A program made the translations under genes and the position numbers. A DNA stretch of 64,000 nt from 630D-37 sp037478835 (GTDB taxonomy: Bacteria; Chloroflexota; Anaerolineae; Anaerolineales; Villigracilaceae). The DNA is taken from assembly GCA_037478835.1 (NCBI GenBank), contig JBBFLV010000003.1, forward strand, positions 240,700-304,699, in the 5' to 3' direction. The notes beneath the pieces are model-generated. The model was not told the origin of the DNA. It saw only the letters and a program-made list of their open reading frames with translations, and did not search any database. Positions 17,122 to 25,055 of the stretch are shown piece after piece (the stretch's first letter is position 1; every line of letters begins with the position of its first letter).

Positions 17122-18002
17122 ACCTACTTCCTGCACTCGAAGCCGCCTTTGCCTCGGTGGTTTGGGGCATTTCGTTTGTTGCCACAAAAATTGCCCTCAC
17201 CCAGGCCTCGCCGGTGACGGTGGTCTGGGTGCGGTTTGCGATGGGCGTGCTTGTCTTAGGCCTGGCCGTGATCGCCCGCCGCGAACTTCTCCTGCCGCGC
17301 CGATCCGAGTGGGGCTACTTCGCCTTGCTGGGATTCATCGGCATCACGTTTCACCAGTGGCTCCAAGCCAACGGCCTACGCACCTCCCAAGCCTCCACCA
17401 CGGCCTGGATTCTGACTTCCATCCCGGTTTTCATTGCCCTGCTCGGCTGGCTCTTCTTGCGCGAGCGCATCGATCGCAACACCGCGTTGGGGATCGGCTT
17501 GGCGGCGTTGGGCGTTTTGCTGGTAGTGACCCGTGGCGATTGGAGCGCCCTCGCCCAGGGTCGGTGGGGAGCGCCGGGCGACCTGCTGATCCTGCTAAGC
17601 GCACCCAATTGGGCGATCTTTTCGATCCTCTCGCGCAAGGGGCTGAAAGAGCATCCGGCAGCGCGCATGATGTTTTACGTCATGTTGCTGGGTTGGCTCT
17701 TTACCACCTTCTGGTGGCTCGCCGCCCGCGGTTGGAACGATCTCCCCCATCTGAACGGCACGGGTTGGCTGAGTTTATTCTTTTTGGGTATCTTCTCCTC
17801 CGGCCTGGCCTACATCGCCTGGTACGATGCCCTCCAAGCGCTCACTGCGGCCAATACCGGCGTCTTTCTTTACCTGGAGCCGTTGGCGGCGATGGGCGTA
17901 GGTGCCTGGCTGCTCCAGGAGCAGATCACCTTCATCTCGCTGCTAGGAGGCTTGGCGATCATCGGCGGTGTGTATCTGGTCAATCACCGACGTACAACGT
18001 GA
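17118..18002 (+). CDS. EamA/DMT-superfamily transporter
   Basis: 294 residues with ten predicted membrane helices arranged as two EamA repeats. The first begins ASVVWGISFVATKIAL and ends VTRGDW; the second begins GDLLILLSAPNWAIFSILSRKG and ends GGLAIIGGVYLVNHR. The second repeat carries LFLGIFSSGLAYIAWYDALQ, typical of drug/metabolite transporters of the YdcZ/RhaT type. It overlaps the VWA gene by 4 nt (ATGA). It is probably an inner-membrane exporter of amino acids or small metabolites; the substrate is unknown. Confidence 0.87.
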   Translation: MNLLPALEAAFASVVWGISFVATKIALTQASPVTVVWVRFAMGVLVLGLAVIARRELLLPRRSEWGYFALLGFIGITFHQWLQANGLRTSQASTTAWILTSIPVFIALLGWLFLRERIDRNTALGIGLAALGVLLVVTRGDWSALAQGRWGAPGDLLILLSAPNWAIFSILSRKGLKEHPAARMMFYVMLLGWLFTTFWWLAARGWNDLPHLNGTGWLSLFFLGIFSSGLAYIAWYDALQALTAANTGVFLYLEPLAAMGVGAWLLQEQITFISLLGGLAIIGGVYLVNHRRTT

Positions 18003-18008
18003 GGGGAA

Positions 18009-18488
18009 ATGTATATCGAGCGGGTACATCAAGCAACTGAAGAGCTGGTCGAAGCCTTGGGACGTCTGATCCCCCAATTGACTTCGCATCACCCGCCGCC
18101 CACGTTTCAGGACCTTGAGCAACTGCTGCGCTCCGAAGCTTCGATGCTGTTCGTAGCGCGTTGGCCCGATCGCGCGGGTTCAATCGTCGGCGCGCTCACC
18201 TTAGTTCTCTATCGCGTACCGACCGGGGTTCGTGCCCGGATTGAGGATGTGGTAGTCGATGCAGCGTATCGTGGACGGGGGATTGGGGAAGCGCTGATGC
18301 GTCAAGCGTTGGAAATAGCCCGTCTTGCCGGCGCCGATGGGGTGGCACTGACCTCCAACCCGCATCGCGTGGCGGCCAACCGGCTCTATCAACGCCTAGG
18401 ATTCACGCGCTGGGAAACCAACACCTACTTTTACCGCTTTACTCCTCCACCGGCGGAATCCGCCGATAGGCCGAAGGGCGACCGCTGA
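18009..18488 (+). CDS. GNAT-family N-acetyltransferase
   Basis: 159 residues with the acetyl-CoA binding motif A VVVDAAYRGRGIGEALMRQALEIARLAG (R/Q-x-x-G-x-G) and motif B NRLYQRLGFTRWETNTYFYRF. Acceptor unknown. It starts 6 nt after the DMT gene with SD GAGGGG, so it belongs to the chelatase transcript. Its 3' end overlaps the convergent coiled-coil gene by 50 nt. Confidence 0.85.
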   Translation: MYIERVHQATEELVEALGRLIPQLTSHHPPPTFQDLEQLLRSEASMLFVARWPDRAGSIVGALTLVLYRVPTGVRARIEDVVVDAAYRGRGIGEALMRQALEIARLAGADGVALTSNPHRVAANRLYQRLGFTRWETNTYFYRFTPPPAESADRPKGDR

Positions 18489-18717
18489 ACATACGGTTCA
18501 ACAGGTCGATTAACTCATCCATGCTATAGGTGCTTTCGTGTTGGAGCACTTGCTGCAAGCGCTCCAGTTCTCGTTGTAGTTCCAGCGTCTTGCTGCGGAA
18601 TTCGTCCAGGTTCTCACGGTTTGCGTGATTACGTAATTGTTCCCCTGCTTCCTGGGCCTGTTCCAGCAACCGCATGGCGTTCCGGATCATCTCGCCAATT
18701 TCTTCCAGTTCGCTCAT
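18439..18717 (-). CDS. Small coiled-coil protein of unknown function
   Basis: 92 residues from the ATG at 18717, preceded by SD GGGAGG; a longer in-frame start lacks an SD. The product is almost entirely helical and charged (LEEIGEMIRNAMRLLEQAQEAGEQLRNH, then LELQRELERLQQVLQHE) with a Pro/Arg tail. No membrane segment or catalytic motif is seen, and no family is recognised. It may be a structural or adaptor protein. It lies downstream of the LysM gene on the same strand. Confidence 0.6.
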   Translation of the reverse strand: MSELEEIGEMIRNAMRLLEQAQEAGEQLRNHANRENLDEFRSKTLELQRELERLQQVLQHESTYSMDELIDLLNRMFSGRPSAYRRIPPVEE

Positions 18718-18819
18718 AAGGCCCTCCCAACGCATACATTGGCGAACGCTCTTCCCTTTGGGGAGGGAAACCCTGCCGCTCATTAAGAGCAGGGCTCCCT
18801 CTCTTGAAAAGGATACACA

Positions 18820-19593
18820 TTACGGTGTGGGTGTGGCCGAAGGTGTCTGGCTGGGGACCGGGGTGACGGTTTGCAACGTGGGGGGAACGATTGATGTGCT
18901 GGTCGGACGAGGTGTGGCGGTTGGTGTGACCAGGTTGACCGGAATGGTCAGACAAACTCCGGCCTGGATCAGATTGGGGTCCTTAATGTTGTTTTCTTTT
19001 TGTATCGCTTCAACGGTGCTGTTGAACAGCGCCGCAATGTTGGCCAGCAAATCTCCCGGCTGCACCAGATATTTCACCTTCGTATTGCGCGGCAGGTTGG
19101 GCGGCAAAGGTGTAGCCGTGGGCATAGGCATATCGGGATTAGGGACGATGATCTCGTCCCCAATGCGCAAAATGGGATTACATGGATCGATCTGTGGATT
19201 TAAGATCAGCAGAAAGAGAATCCCTTTATCCCCCAGATTGAATTTTTCAGAGATGCGGAACAGGCTATCTCCTTCCTGAACCACGTAGGTAAAGGGAGCG
19301 GAAGGAGTAGGAGTCAAGGTTTCCGTCGGCGTGGGAGTGACGGTGGGCGTTTCAGTAGGGGTGGGTGTCAAAGTGGGGGTGAAGGTGGCGGTTGGCGTGG
19401 GGGTCTCGGTCGCCAGTAAGCGGTTGATCAGCCTCCCCGGCTGATTGAGCCAGGAGATCAGCAGCGCCAAGCCGCTCAAAATGAATACAGCGGTGATCGC
19501 CCAGAGCCCCCAGGCGGGGAATTCGCGATGCCTGCGGTGTTTGAGAGGACGAAAGGTTTTCGGATTTTCACTGCCGGTCGATTTTTCACTCAT
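18820..19593 (-). CDS. Membrane-anchored protein with two LysM domains and Thr-Pro linkers
   Basis: 257 residues: a basic cytoplasmic N terminus, one membrane helix (about 28-50, WAITAVFILSGLALLISWL), and a Thr/Pro-rich linker (about 62-97). LysM 1 starts near YVVQEGDSLFRISEKF, LysM 2 near YLVQPGDLLANIAALFNS, and the tail is a second Thr/Pro/Ser segment. LysM domains bind peptidoglycan or other GlcNAc polymers, so the protein probably tethers the membrane to an outer glycan layer. The linkers are probable O-glycosylation sites. SD GGAGAAG precedes the ATG. Confidence 0.85.
   Translation of the reverse strand: MSEKSTGSENPKTFRPLKHRRHREFPAWGLWAITAVFILSGLALLISWLNQPGRLINRLLATETPTPTATFTPTLTPTPTETPTVTPTPTETLTPTPSAPFTYVVQEGDSLFRISEKFNLGDKGILFLLILNPQIDPCNPILRIGDEIIVPNPDMPMPTATPLPPNLPRNTKVKYLVQPGDLLANIAALFNSTVEAIQKENNIKDPNLIQAGVCLTIPVNLVTPTATPRPTSTSIVPPTLQTVTPVPSQTPSATPTP
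19296..19416 (-). repeat. Low-complexity repeat encoding the (Thr-Pro)n linker
   Basis: Tandem degenerate units of ACNCCN type (seen as GTNGGNGT on the plus strand) encode alternating Thr/Pro/Glu/Ala. A similar array encodes the C-terminal tail at about 18822-18930. Such arrays are prone to length variation. Confidence 0.7.
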
Positions 19594-19767
19594 AGGTTCT
19601 TCTCCAAACTCAAGAAAGGTGATCCCATTTTACACGAAAAACGGGCCTTTGTCCAAAAGCCGATCTCGCCGGGACTGCGTAGGATTGCTCCTGCTTTGAT
19701 CTGTCGGTGAGATAGAATCAAAAGTTCCGTAAGCCATTGTTGGACGTGCTCCAAACTTCCCTCATGT

Positions 19768-19773
19768 TATAAT
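19768..19773 (+). promoter_or_regulatory. -10 element placing transcription start at the yqeY ATG (probable leaderless mRNA)
   Basis: A perfect TATAAT ends 7 nt before the ATG at 19781, so +1 should fall at about 19780-19781. No SD exists between them. No good -35 is present at 16-18 nt; TTGGAC at 19740-19745 is 22 nt away. Confidence 0.55.
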
Positions 19774-19780
19774 TTGTTCC

Positions 19781-20230
19781 ATGGATCTCAAACTGCAACT
19801 CAACAATGCCTTGAAAGAGGCAATGAAATCCGGCGATGAAGTGCGCAAACGCACCGTGCGCATGGTCCTGGCGGCCATCAAACAGGCCGAGATCGATCGC
19901 CAGGTGACGTTGGACGATAGCGGCGTGCTCAGCATTCTCCAAAAGGAGATTAAAACTCGCCGGGAATCGCTGGAAGAGGCCCAAAAAGCCGGCCGCGATG
20001 ACCTGGTGCAGGCGCTGGATGCCGAGATCGCCGTCCTTCAAACCTTCTTGCCGCAGGCGCTCAGTGAAGAGGAATTGCGCGCGCTGACCCTTGCCGTGAT
20101 CGCAGAAGTAGGAGCCACTTCTCCGGCCGATATGGGCAAAGTGATGAAAGCACTCATGCCACGCGTGGCCGGCCGCGCCGGTGGCGATGAAGTCAGCCGC
20201 ATGGTGCGTTCCCTCTTAAGCGGCGCGTGA
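19781..20230 (+). CDS. YqeY-like GatB/Yqey-domain protein
   Basis: 149 residues matching the YqeY family, which resembles the C-terminal tail of the amidotransferase subunit GatB: MKSGDEVRKRTVRMVLAAIKQAE, FLPQALSEEELRAL, and the C-terminal MPRVAGRAGGDEVSRMVRSLL. YqeY proteins may bind tRNA or charged intermediates, but the role is not settled. It overlaps the PgpH-like gene by 4 nt (GTGA). The start abuts a perfect -10 box, suggesting leaderless initiation. Confidence 0.88.
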   Translation: MDLKLQLNNALKEAMKSGDEVRKRTVRMVLAAIKQAEIDRQVTLDDSGVLSILQKEIKTRRESLEEAQKAGRDDLVQALDAEIAVLQTFLPQALSEEELRALTLAVIAEVGATSPADMGKVMKALMPRVAGRAGGDEVSRMVRSLLSGA

Positions 20231-22347
20231 ACGGAGTGAACCTGTATCCTTCTCCTGCTTCCCCTTTCCTCCTCAGGCGCATATTGCATGGGGGAATCTT
20301 CCTACTCACCTTTTTGGGGACGCTGATCGCCTTGCTTCTTCCCTCCTTGCAGAATCGCCTTTCTGCGATCACCCCTGGGGAAGTTGCGCCGCGGACGGTA
20401 TTGGCGCCGTACGATATCGAATACGTCAGCGAGGTGCGCACGGCCGAAGCGCGCGAGGCCGCGGCGCGTTCCATCGCCCCGATCTATACGCCCCCCGATC
20501 CGGATCTGGCGCGGCGTCAACTGCAGCGCCTGCGTGAGGCCTTGCAGTTCATCTCGGCGGTGCGTCAGGATACCCTGGCGACGAGCGAGGAGAAACGCGT
20601 CCGCCTGGCAGGTAGCGCTCAAATTCACCTGGAAGAAGCCACCATTCAAACGTTGCTCTCTCTTCCGGATTCCAGCTGGGAACGTCTCCAACAGGAAGCC
20701 ATTACCGTCCTGGAACGCACGCTACGCAATCGCATCCTGGAAGAGGACCTGCCACAGGTGCGTCAGAACCTGCCTGGGTTGGTCAGTCTCACCTTGCCGC
20801 GCGAGCAGGCTGAACTGGTGGCTACCCTGGTCGCCCCTTTTGTCATCGCCAATAGTTTCTATAGTCCGGAGATGACCGAGGCCGCCCGTCAGCAGGCGCG
20901 CGAGGCCGTTCAGCCGATCGTCCAGCGTTATAAGGCCGGTGAGACGATCGTCGCGGCCGGAGATGTGATCACCCCGGCCCAATACGAAGCGTTGCAAAAA
21001 TTAGGCCTGATCTCCAGCCCGCGGAACTGGAATCAATATTTTGGACCTTTGGCCATCAGCCTCGGCCTGAGCCTGTTTGCTCTCCTGTACTTCTCGCAGC
21101 GCCGCCAACTGCCTTTCCTGAGCTCCACGCGTTCGGTCTTCCTTGTCGCTCTGCTCTTTTTGCTCTTTCTGTTTGGGGCGCGCCTTTCGATCCCAGATCG
21201 CGCCGTGCTTCCTTACCTTTATCCTTTAGCGGCGCTAGGGATCACGTTGACGGCGCTTTTCGGCATGGAAACGGGGTTGCTCTTTTCGCTTTTCCTCTCG
21301 TTCTTGGCGGCCTACGGCCTGCCGAACACGGCAGAACTGACCCCTTACTATTTGCTCTCTTCCCTGATGGGTGTGTTGGCGCTCGGCAACGCACGCCGCG
21401 TCTGGTCCTTTCTGCTGGCCGGTGCCATGAGTGCGATCGGCGGGGTGTTTGCCCTCTTCGCCTATCGCTTCAGCCTGCCTTCTACCGATTGGCTCGGCAT
21501 CGTAACCCTGATCCTGGCCGCGTGGATTAACGGTGTTGCTTTTTCTGCCGGTCTGGCGCTTTTGTTCCAGTATTTCCTGGCGCAACTGCTCGATCTTGTG
21601 ACCCCCATGCAGTTATTGGAAATCTCCCGCCCGGATTTCCCCTTGTTGCAGTATTTTCTGCGCCATGCACCGGGCACCTATCAGCACAGTCTACAGGTAG
21701 CCAATCTCGCCGAGCAGGCGGCAGAAAGCATCGGCGCCGATGCGACTTTAACGCGCGTTGGGGCATTGTTCCACGATGTCGGTAAGGCGCTGAACGCCGC
21801 CTTTTTCATCGAAAACCAATCGCCCGGCCAAATTGATACCCACACCGATATGCCACCGGAAGAAGCGGCCGCGATCATTATTCGCCATGTGACCGATGGA
21901 GTGGCATTGGCGCGCAAACATCGCCTCCCGCGACGGATCATTGACTTTATTCTGGAACATCACGGTACCATGTTGACCCGTTTCCAGTATAACCAGGCCC
22001 TGGAGCGCGCCGGTGGAGATGCTTCTAAGGTGGATGTGAATCGCTTCCGCTATCCTGGACCCCGACCGCGCTCGCGCGAAACGGCTATTCTGATGCTTGC
22101 CGATGGGGTGGAGGCCCGATCGCGTTCGCTGGGTGTGAGCAATGAGGAGCAACTACGCGCCCTCATCCAACAGGTGATCGAACAAGCGCTCAAAGAAGGT
22201 CAACTGGATCACGCTCCGCTCACGATGGCCGAATTAACGCGCATTGCAGAAGCGTTCTTTTCCACTCTGCGCGGCCTGTACCATCCTCGCATTCAGTATC
22301 CGCCGGCCGAAGTTCCCCTTTCTTCCAAATCAACAGATGCACCATGA
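20227..22347 (+). CDS. pgpH: 7TM-HD domain c-di-AMP phosphodiesterase, PgpH-like
   Basis: 706 residues: N-terminal membrane helix (about 18-38), extracytoplasmic 7TMR-HDED domain (about 40-270), a seven-helix membrane domain (about 275-480), and a cytoplasmic HD domain with TYQHSLQVANLAEQAA, the HD pair in GALFHDVGKAL and the EHHGT segment. PgpH proteins degrade cyclic di-AMP and affect osmolyte and cell-wall homeostasis. It starts with GTG at 20227 in a 4-nt overlap with yqeY and ends in a 4-nt overlap with ybeY. A PgpH-YbeY-DgkA order is widely conserved. Confidence 0.9.
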   Translation: MNGVNLYPSPASPFLLRRILHGGIFLLTFLGTLIALLLPSLQNRLSAITPGEVAPRTVLAPYDIEYVSEVRTAEAREAAARSIAPIYTPPDPDLARRQLQRLREALQFISAVRQDTLATSEEKRVRLAGSAQIHLEEATIQTLLSLPDSSWERLQQEAITVLERTLRNRILEEDLPQVRQNLPGLVSLTLPREQAELVATLVAPFVIANSFYSPEMTEAARQQAREAVQPIVQRYKAGETIVAAGDVITPAQYEALQKLGLISSPRNWNQYFGPLAISLGLSLFALLYFSQRRQLPFLSSTRSVFLVALLFLLFLFGARLSIPDRAVLPYLYPLAALGITLTALFGMETGLLFSLFLSFLAAYGLPNTAELTPYYLLSSLMGVLALGNARRVWSFLLAGAMSAIGGVFALFAYRFSLPSTDWLGIVTLILAAWINGVAFSAGLALLFQYFLAQLLDLVTPMQLLEISRPDFPLLQYFLRHAPGTYQHSLQVANLAEQAAESIGADATLTRVGALFHDVGKALNAAFFIENQSPGQIDTHTDMPPEEAAAIIIRHVTDGVALARKHRLPRRIIDFILEHHGTMLTRFQYNQALERAGGDASKVDVNRFRYPGPRPRSRETAILMLADGVEARSRSLGVSNEEQLRALIQQVIEQALKEGQLDHAPLTMAELTRIAEAFFSTLRGLYHPRIQYPPAEVPLSSKSTDAP

Positions 22348-22829
22348 GCCCATCTCCGAAGATGACCGTTCACATTCGGCGCGAAGCCGGCCTGATGATT
22401 CCGTTTCAGCTTTCGCAATTACGCCTGGCGGCCCAGACGGCGCTACGCCATCAGGGGATCGACGAACCCTGCGAGCTGACCATCTACCTCACCGATGATG
22501 CGCATATCCGTGAGCTCAATCGCTCCTTTTTGGGAGTGGATAGCCCCACCGATGTGCTCTCCTTCCCGGCTGCCGAACGCGATCCGCATTCCGGTCGCGT
22601 CTATTTGGGAGATATCATTCTCTCCGTTCAGCGGGTGCTGGAACAGAGCCAAGCGGCCGGTCATCCGCCGCAGGCCGAAGCCCAGTTGCTGATCGTGCAT
22701 GGAGTGCTCCATTTGCTGGGGCATGATCATGCCGAACCGGCCGAAAAACAGCGCATGTGGGAAGCCCAAGGGGAAATCCTGAAATTGCTGGGATGGGACC
22801 CTTCCATTGTTCGGGAAGAGCACCCATGA
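22344..22829 (+). CDS. ybeY: Endoribonuclease YbeY (16S rRNA maturation)
   Basis: 161 residues. The zinc-binding signature HGVLHLLGHDH near residues 119-129 and the upstream ELNRSFLGVDSPTDVLSFP segment define YbeY, a metal-dependent single-strand RNase involved in 16S rRNA 3'-end maturation and ribosome quality control. It overlaps both flanking genes by 4 nt (ATGA), inside a translationally coupled operon. Confidence 0.95.
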   Translation: MSPSPKMTVHIRREAGLMIPFQLSQLRLAAQTALRHQGIDEPCELTIYLTDDAHIRELNRSFLGVDSPTDVLSFPAAERDPHSGRVYLGDIILSVQRVLEQSQAAGHPPQAEAQLLIVHGVLHLLGHDHAEPAEKQRMWEAQGEILKLLGWDPSIVREEHP

Positions 22830-23218
22830 ACATCTTGTGGCGCTTTGTGCGTTCCCGTTTGCGTTCGTTTGTCCACGCCTTTCACGGCTGGGGATACGTG
22901 CTGCGCACGCAGCAGAATGCCTGGATCCATGCCGTGATCTCAATATGCGTTTTCATCTTAGGGTTCTGGCTGCGCATTTCGGCGCAGGAGTGGGCGATCC
23001 TCATCCTGACCATGGCCATGGTATGGGCGGCGGAAATCATCAATACTTCCATCGAAGCCGTCGTGGACCTGGCCAGCCCGTCCCGCCATCCACTGGCAAA
23101 GGTGGGGAAAGATGTGGGTGCAGCCGCGGTTTTGATCGCGGCGCTGGCGGCAGCCCTGATCGGATTGCTGATCCTGGGGCCTCCTCTCTACCGTCATCTC
23201 CTGCTCTGGTTGGAGTGA
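22826..23218 (+). CDS. dgkA: Diacylglycerol/undecaprenol kinase family protein
   Basis: 130 residues from the ATG at 22826, which overlaps the ybeY stop. Three membrane helices with the family signature AEIINTSIEAVVDLASPSRHPLAKVGKDVGAAAVL (glutamates on the helix and the E-x-N motif). In Gram-positive-type bacteria this family phosphorylates undecaprenol, recycling the lipid carrier for wall and glycan synthesis. Conserved linkage to ybeY supports the call. Confidence 0.92.
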   Translation: MNILWRFVRSRLRSFVHAFHGWGYVLRTQQNAWIHAVISICVFILGFWLRISAQEWAILILTMAMVWAAEIINTSIEAVVDLASPSRHPLAKVGKDVGAAAVLIAALAAALIGLLILGPPLYRHLLLWLE

Positions 23219-23219
23219 T

Positions 23220-24467
23220 ATGAGAACCTTCTTCGCTTCGTGGGGCGGTCGGTTCTCACCTTCCGCCCGTCGCCTCCTGTGGATGACCGCCATTGATGGC
23301 TTGGTGATCAGTGGTTGGAGCCTGTTTTTCAATCTGTACATTCTGGAAAGAGGCTTTTCGCGGCAATTTCTCGGTCTGTTGAATTCACTCCCCTCGTTGG
23401 CCGGATTGTTTTTCGGCCTGCCGTTGGGGCGACTTGCCGATCGGATCGGCTATCGTCTCTCCATGATCCTGGGGCTGGCGCTTTCGACCGTGGCGATGGT
23501 CATCCAGGTGAGCGCTTCCTCTCCGAGCGTGATCATCCTTGCCGCCCTGGTCAACGGTATTGCCGGGACGCTTTTTATCGTCAGCCAGGCGCCGCTGGTG
23601 ATGCACCTGGCCGATGATGAGGAAACACGCACCCTGCTCTTTAGCCTGAACTATGGATTGCAGACGATCGCCGGTGCGGTGGGCAATCTCTTTGCCGGAC
23701 AGTTGCCGGCGCTCTTCGGCGAGTGGCTCGGTGTACCGGCACGTAGCGCAGAGGCCTATCGGGCGGTCCTCATTGCCAGTGTCCTTTCCAGCAGCCTGGC
23801 GATCGTGCCCCTTTGGGGCATTCGAGAGCATTCCGCCGGGCGAGAGAAATCCGCAGGGAAGGGTTTTTTGACGGTCGGAACGCAAATTGTGCGCATGGCC
23901 TTGCCGAATGTGCTCATCGGCTTCGGCGCGGCCATCCTCATCCCGTACATGAACGTGTTCTTCGTTGAGCGCTTTGGGCTCAGTGCGCGCTGGCTGGGGG
24001 TGCTTTTCGCCATGGCCTCCCTGCTGATCGGCTTGGGTAGCCTGATTGCGCCGCGCTTGGCGGCGCGATTGGGGAGCAAAATTCGTGCGGTGATCCTCAC
24101 CCAATCCAGCAGTATCCTTTTCCTCTTGCTGATCGGCTTTTCCCCCTGGGTGGAATTGGCAGGGTTGGCGTTCCTCCTTCGCGCCATGTTTATGAACATG
24201 GCCGCACCGCTCTATACTGCCTTTTGTATGGAGAAAATCTCTCCCTCAGAACGCGGTCTGGCGAATAGCGCGCTGAATATTTCCTGGCAGATCGGCTGGG
24301 CTGTCGGCCCTTACCTTTCCGGCTTGGTACAACAGCATTACGGATTCACGCCGTTATTTATCGCCACGGCTACTTTGTATAGCATCGCAGTCCTTTTGTT
24401 GAGGCGTTTCTTCCTGGCGCTTGAGCCAGTCCCGCCGTTTGCTAAAGAAGTTAGCTTGGAAAGGTAA
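23220..24467 (+). CDS. Major facilitator superfamily transporter
   Basis: 415 residues with about 12 membrane helices. The MFS loop 2-3 signature is visible as FFGLPLGRLADRIGYRLSMI, and a repeat of it in the second half (LGSLIAPRLAARLGSKIRAVI). A cytoplasmic central loop (IREHSAGREKSAGKGF) separates the halves. It starts 1 nt after the dgkA stop and is the last gene of the yqeY transcript. The substrate is unknown; multidrug or metabolite export is possible. Confidence 0.85.
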   Translation: MRTFFASWGGRFSPSARRLLWMTAIDGLVISGWSLFFNLYILERGFSRQFLGLLNSLPSLAGLFFGLPLGRLADRIGYRLSMILGLALSTVAMVIQVSASSPSVIILAALVNGIAGTLFIVSQAPLVMHLADDEETRTLLFSLNYGLQTIAGAVGNLFAGQLPALFGEWLGVPARSAEAYRAVLIASVLSSSLAIVPLWGIREHSAGREKSAGKGFLTVGTQIVRMALPNVLIGFGAAILIPYMNVFFVERFGLSARWLGVLFAMASLLIGLGSLIAPRLAARLGSKIRAVILTQSSSILFLLLIGFSPWVELAGLAFLLRAMFMNMAAPLYTAFCMEKISPSERGLANSALNISWQIGWAVGPYLSGLVQQHYGFTPLFIATATLYSIAVLLLRRFFLALEPVPPFAKEVSLER

Positions 24468-24956
24468 GTCTTTTCAACGTTGACCCTCCTGCAAAAACTG
24501 TACTTATTATCACGAAGGACACTTTTTATGAAATGTAATTGTACTTCTCTTGATTTGCATCAAATTTATGGTTGAACGCCCAAAATTCTTTGTCTACTTA
24601 GTGTACTTGGTGGTCGAAAACCTTTTGCAGTGAAGTCAAGTTATGTCTATCGCAAAGAATTTTTGATTTCTGGTACACATGTGTTCCAAACAAGTTCATG
24701 ATAAATTTGGATCGTCAAGCAAGAGAGTAGATACGCTTGAGCGTCCATTGTAATGGTGGAAAGCATGGCGAAATTATGTTAACTCACCTTACGAAGTCAA
24801 TGGAGTGGGTTTGTTCGCGAAGTGCGGCATAAGCCGATTGGATAGCATGTAGATAGAGTTTAGATTTGAGAGCAAAGTGGGTTGAGTTTGGTGTTGCCTG
24901 AGTGACATAACGAACTCATTTTTCAACGTGAGTCGTGTTTGACAGATTCCATGTTT

Positions 24957-24984
24957 TTGGTAAGGTGGGCTTGGTAAGGTGGGC
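24957..24984. repeat. 14-bp perfect tandem duplication
   Basis: TTGGTAAGGTGGGC occurs twice in direct tandem, ending immediately before the -10 box TATAAT (24985-24990). It occupies the position where a -35 element or activator site would lie. Confidence 0.85.
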
Positions 24985-24990
24985 TATAAT
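24985..24990 (+). promoter_or_regulatory. Probable -10 element of the tungstate transporter operon
   Basis: A perfect TATAAT, 66 nt before the tupA ATG. No consensus -35 lies at 17 nt, because that position is filled by the tandem duplication; this suggests an activator-dependent or altered promoter. TTGACA at 24939-24944 is 40 nt away. Confidence 0.5.
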
Positions 24991-25055
24991 TAAAGCACTA
25001 TGGGCTAGGCGAAGCCATCAGCTCCCTGTTGGTTTATTTTAATGGAGTAGCAAAA

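Larger units (their letters stand above)
24468..25055. other. AT-rich intergenic region before the tungstate operon
   Basis: About 590 bp with distinctly lower GC than the flanks and no convincing ORF. It holds a degenerate GTGTACTTGGTGG-type short repeat (24584-24620), a 14-bp tandem duplication (24957-24984) and a TATAAT box (24985-24990). The rest shows no recognisable gene or structured RNA. Confidence 0.6.

Noticed and set aside
19296..19416. Possible CRISPR-like or minisatellite array
   Set aside because: The repeats are in-frame codons for Thr-Pro linkers of the LysM protein; no spacers or cas genes.
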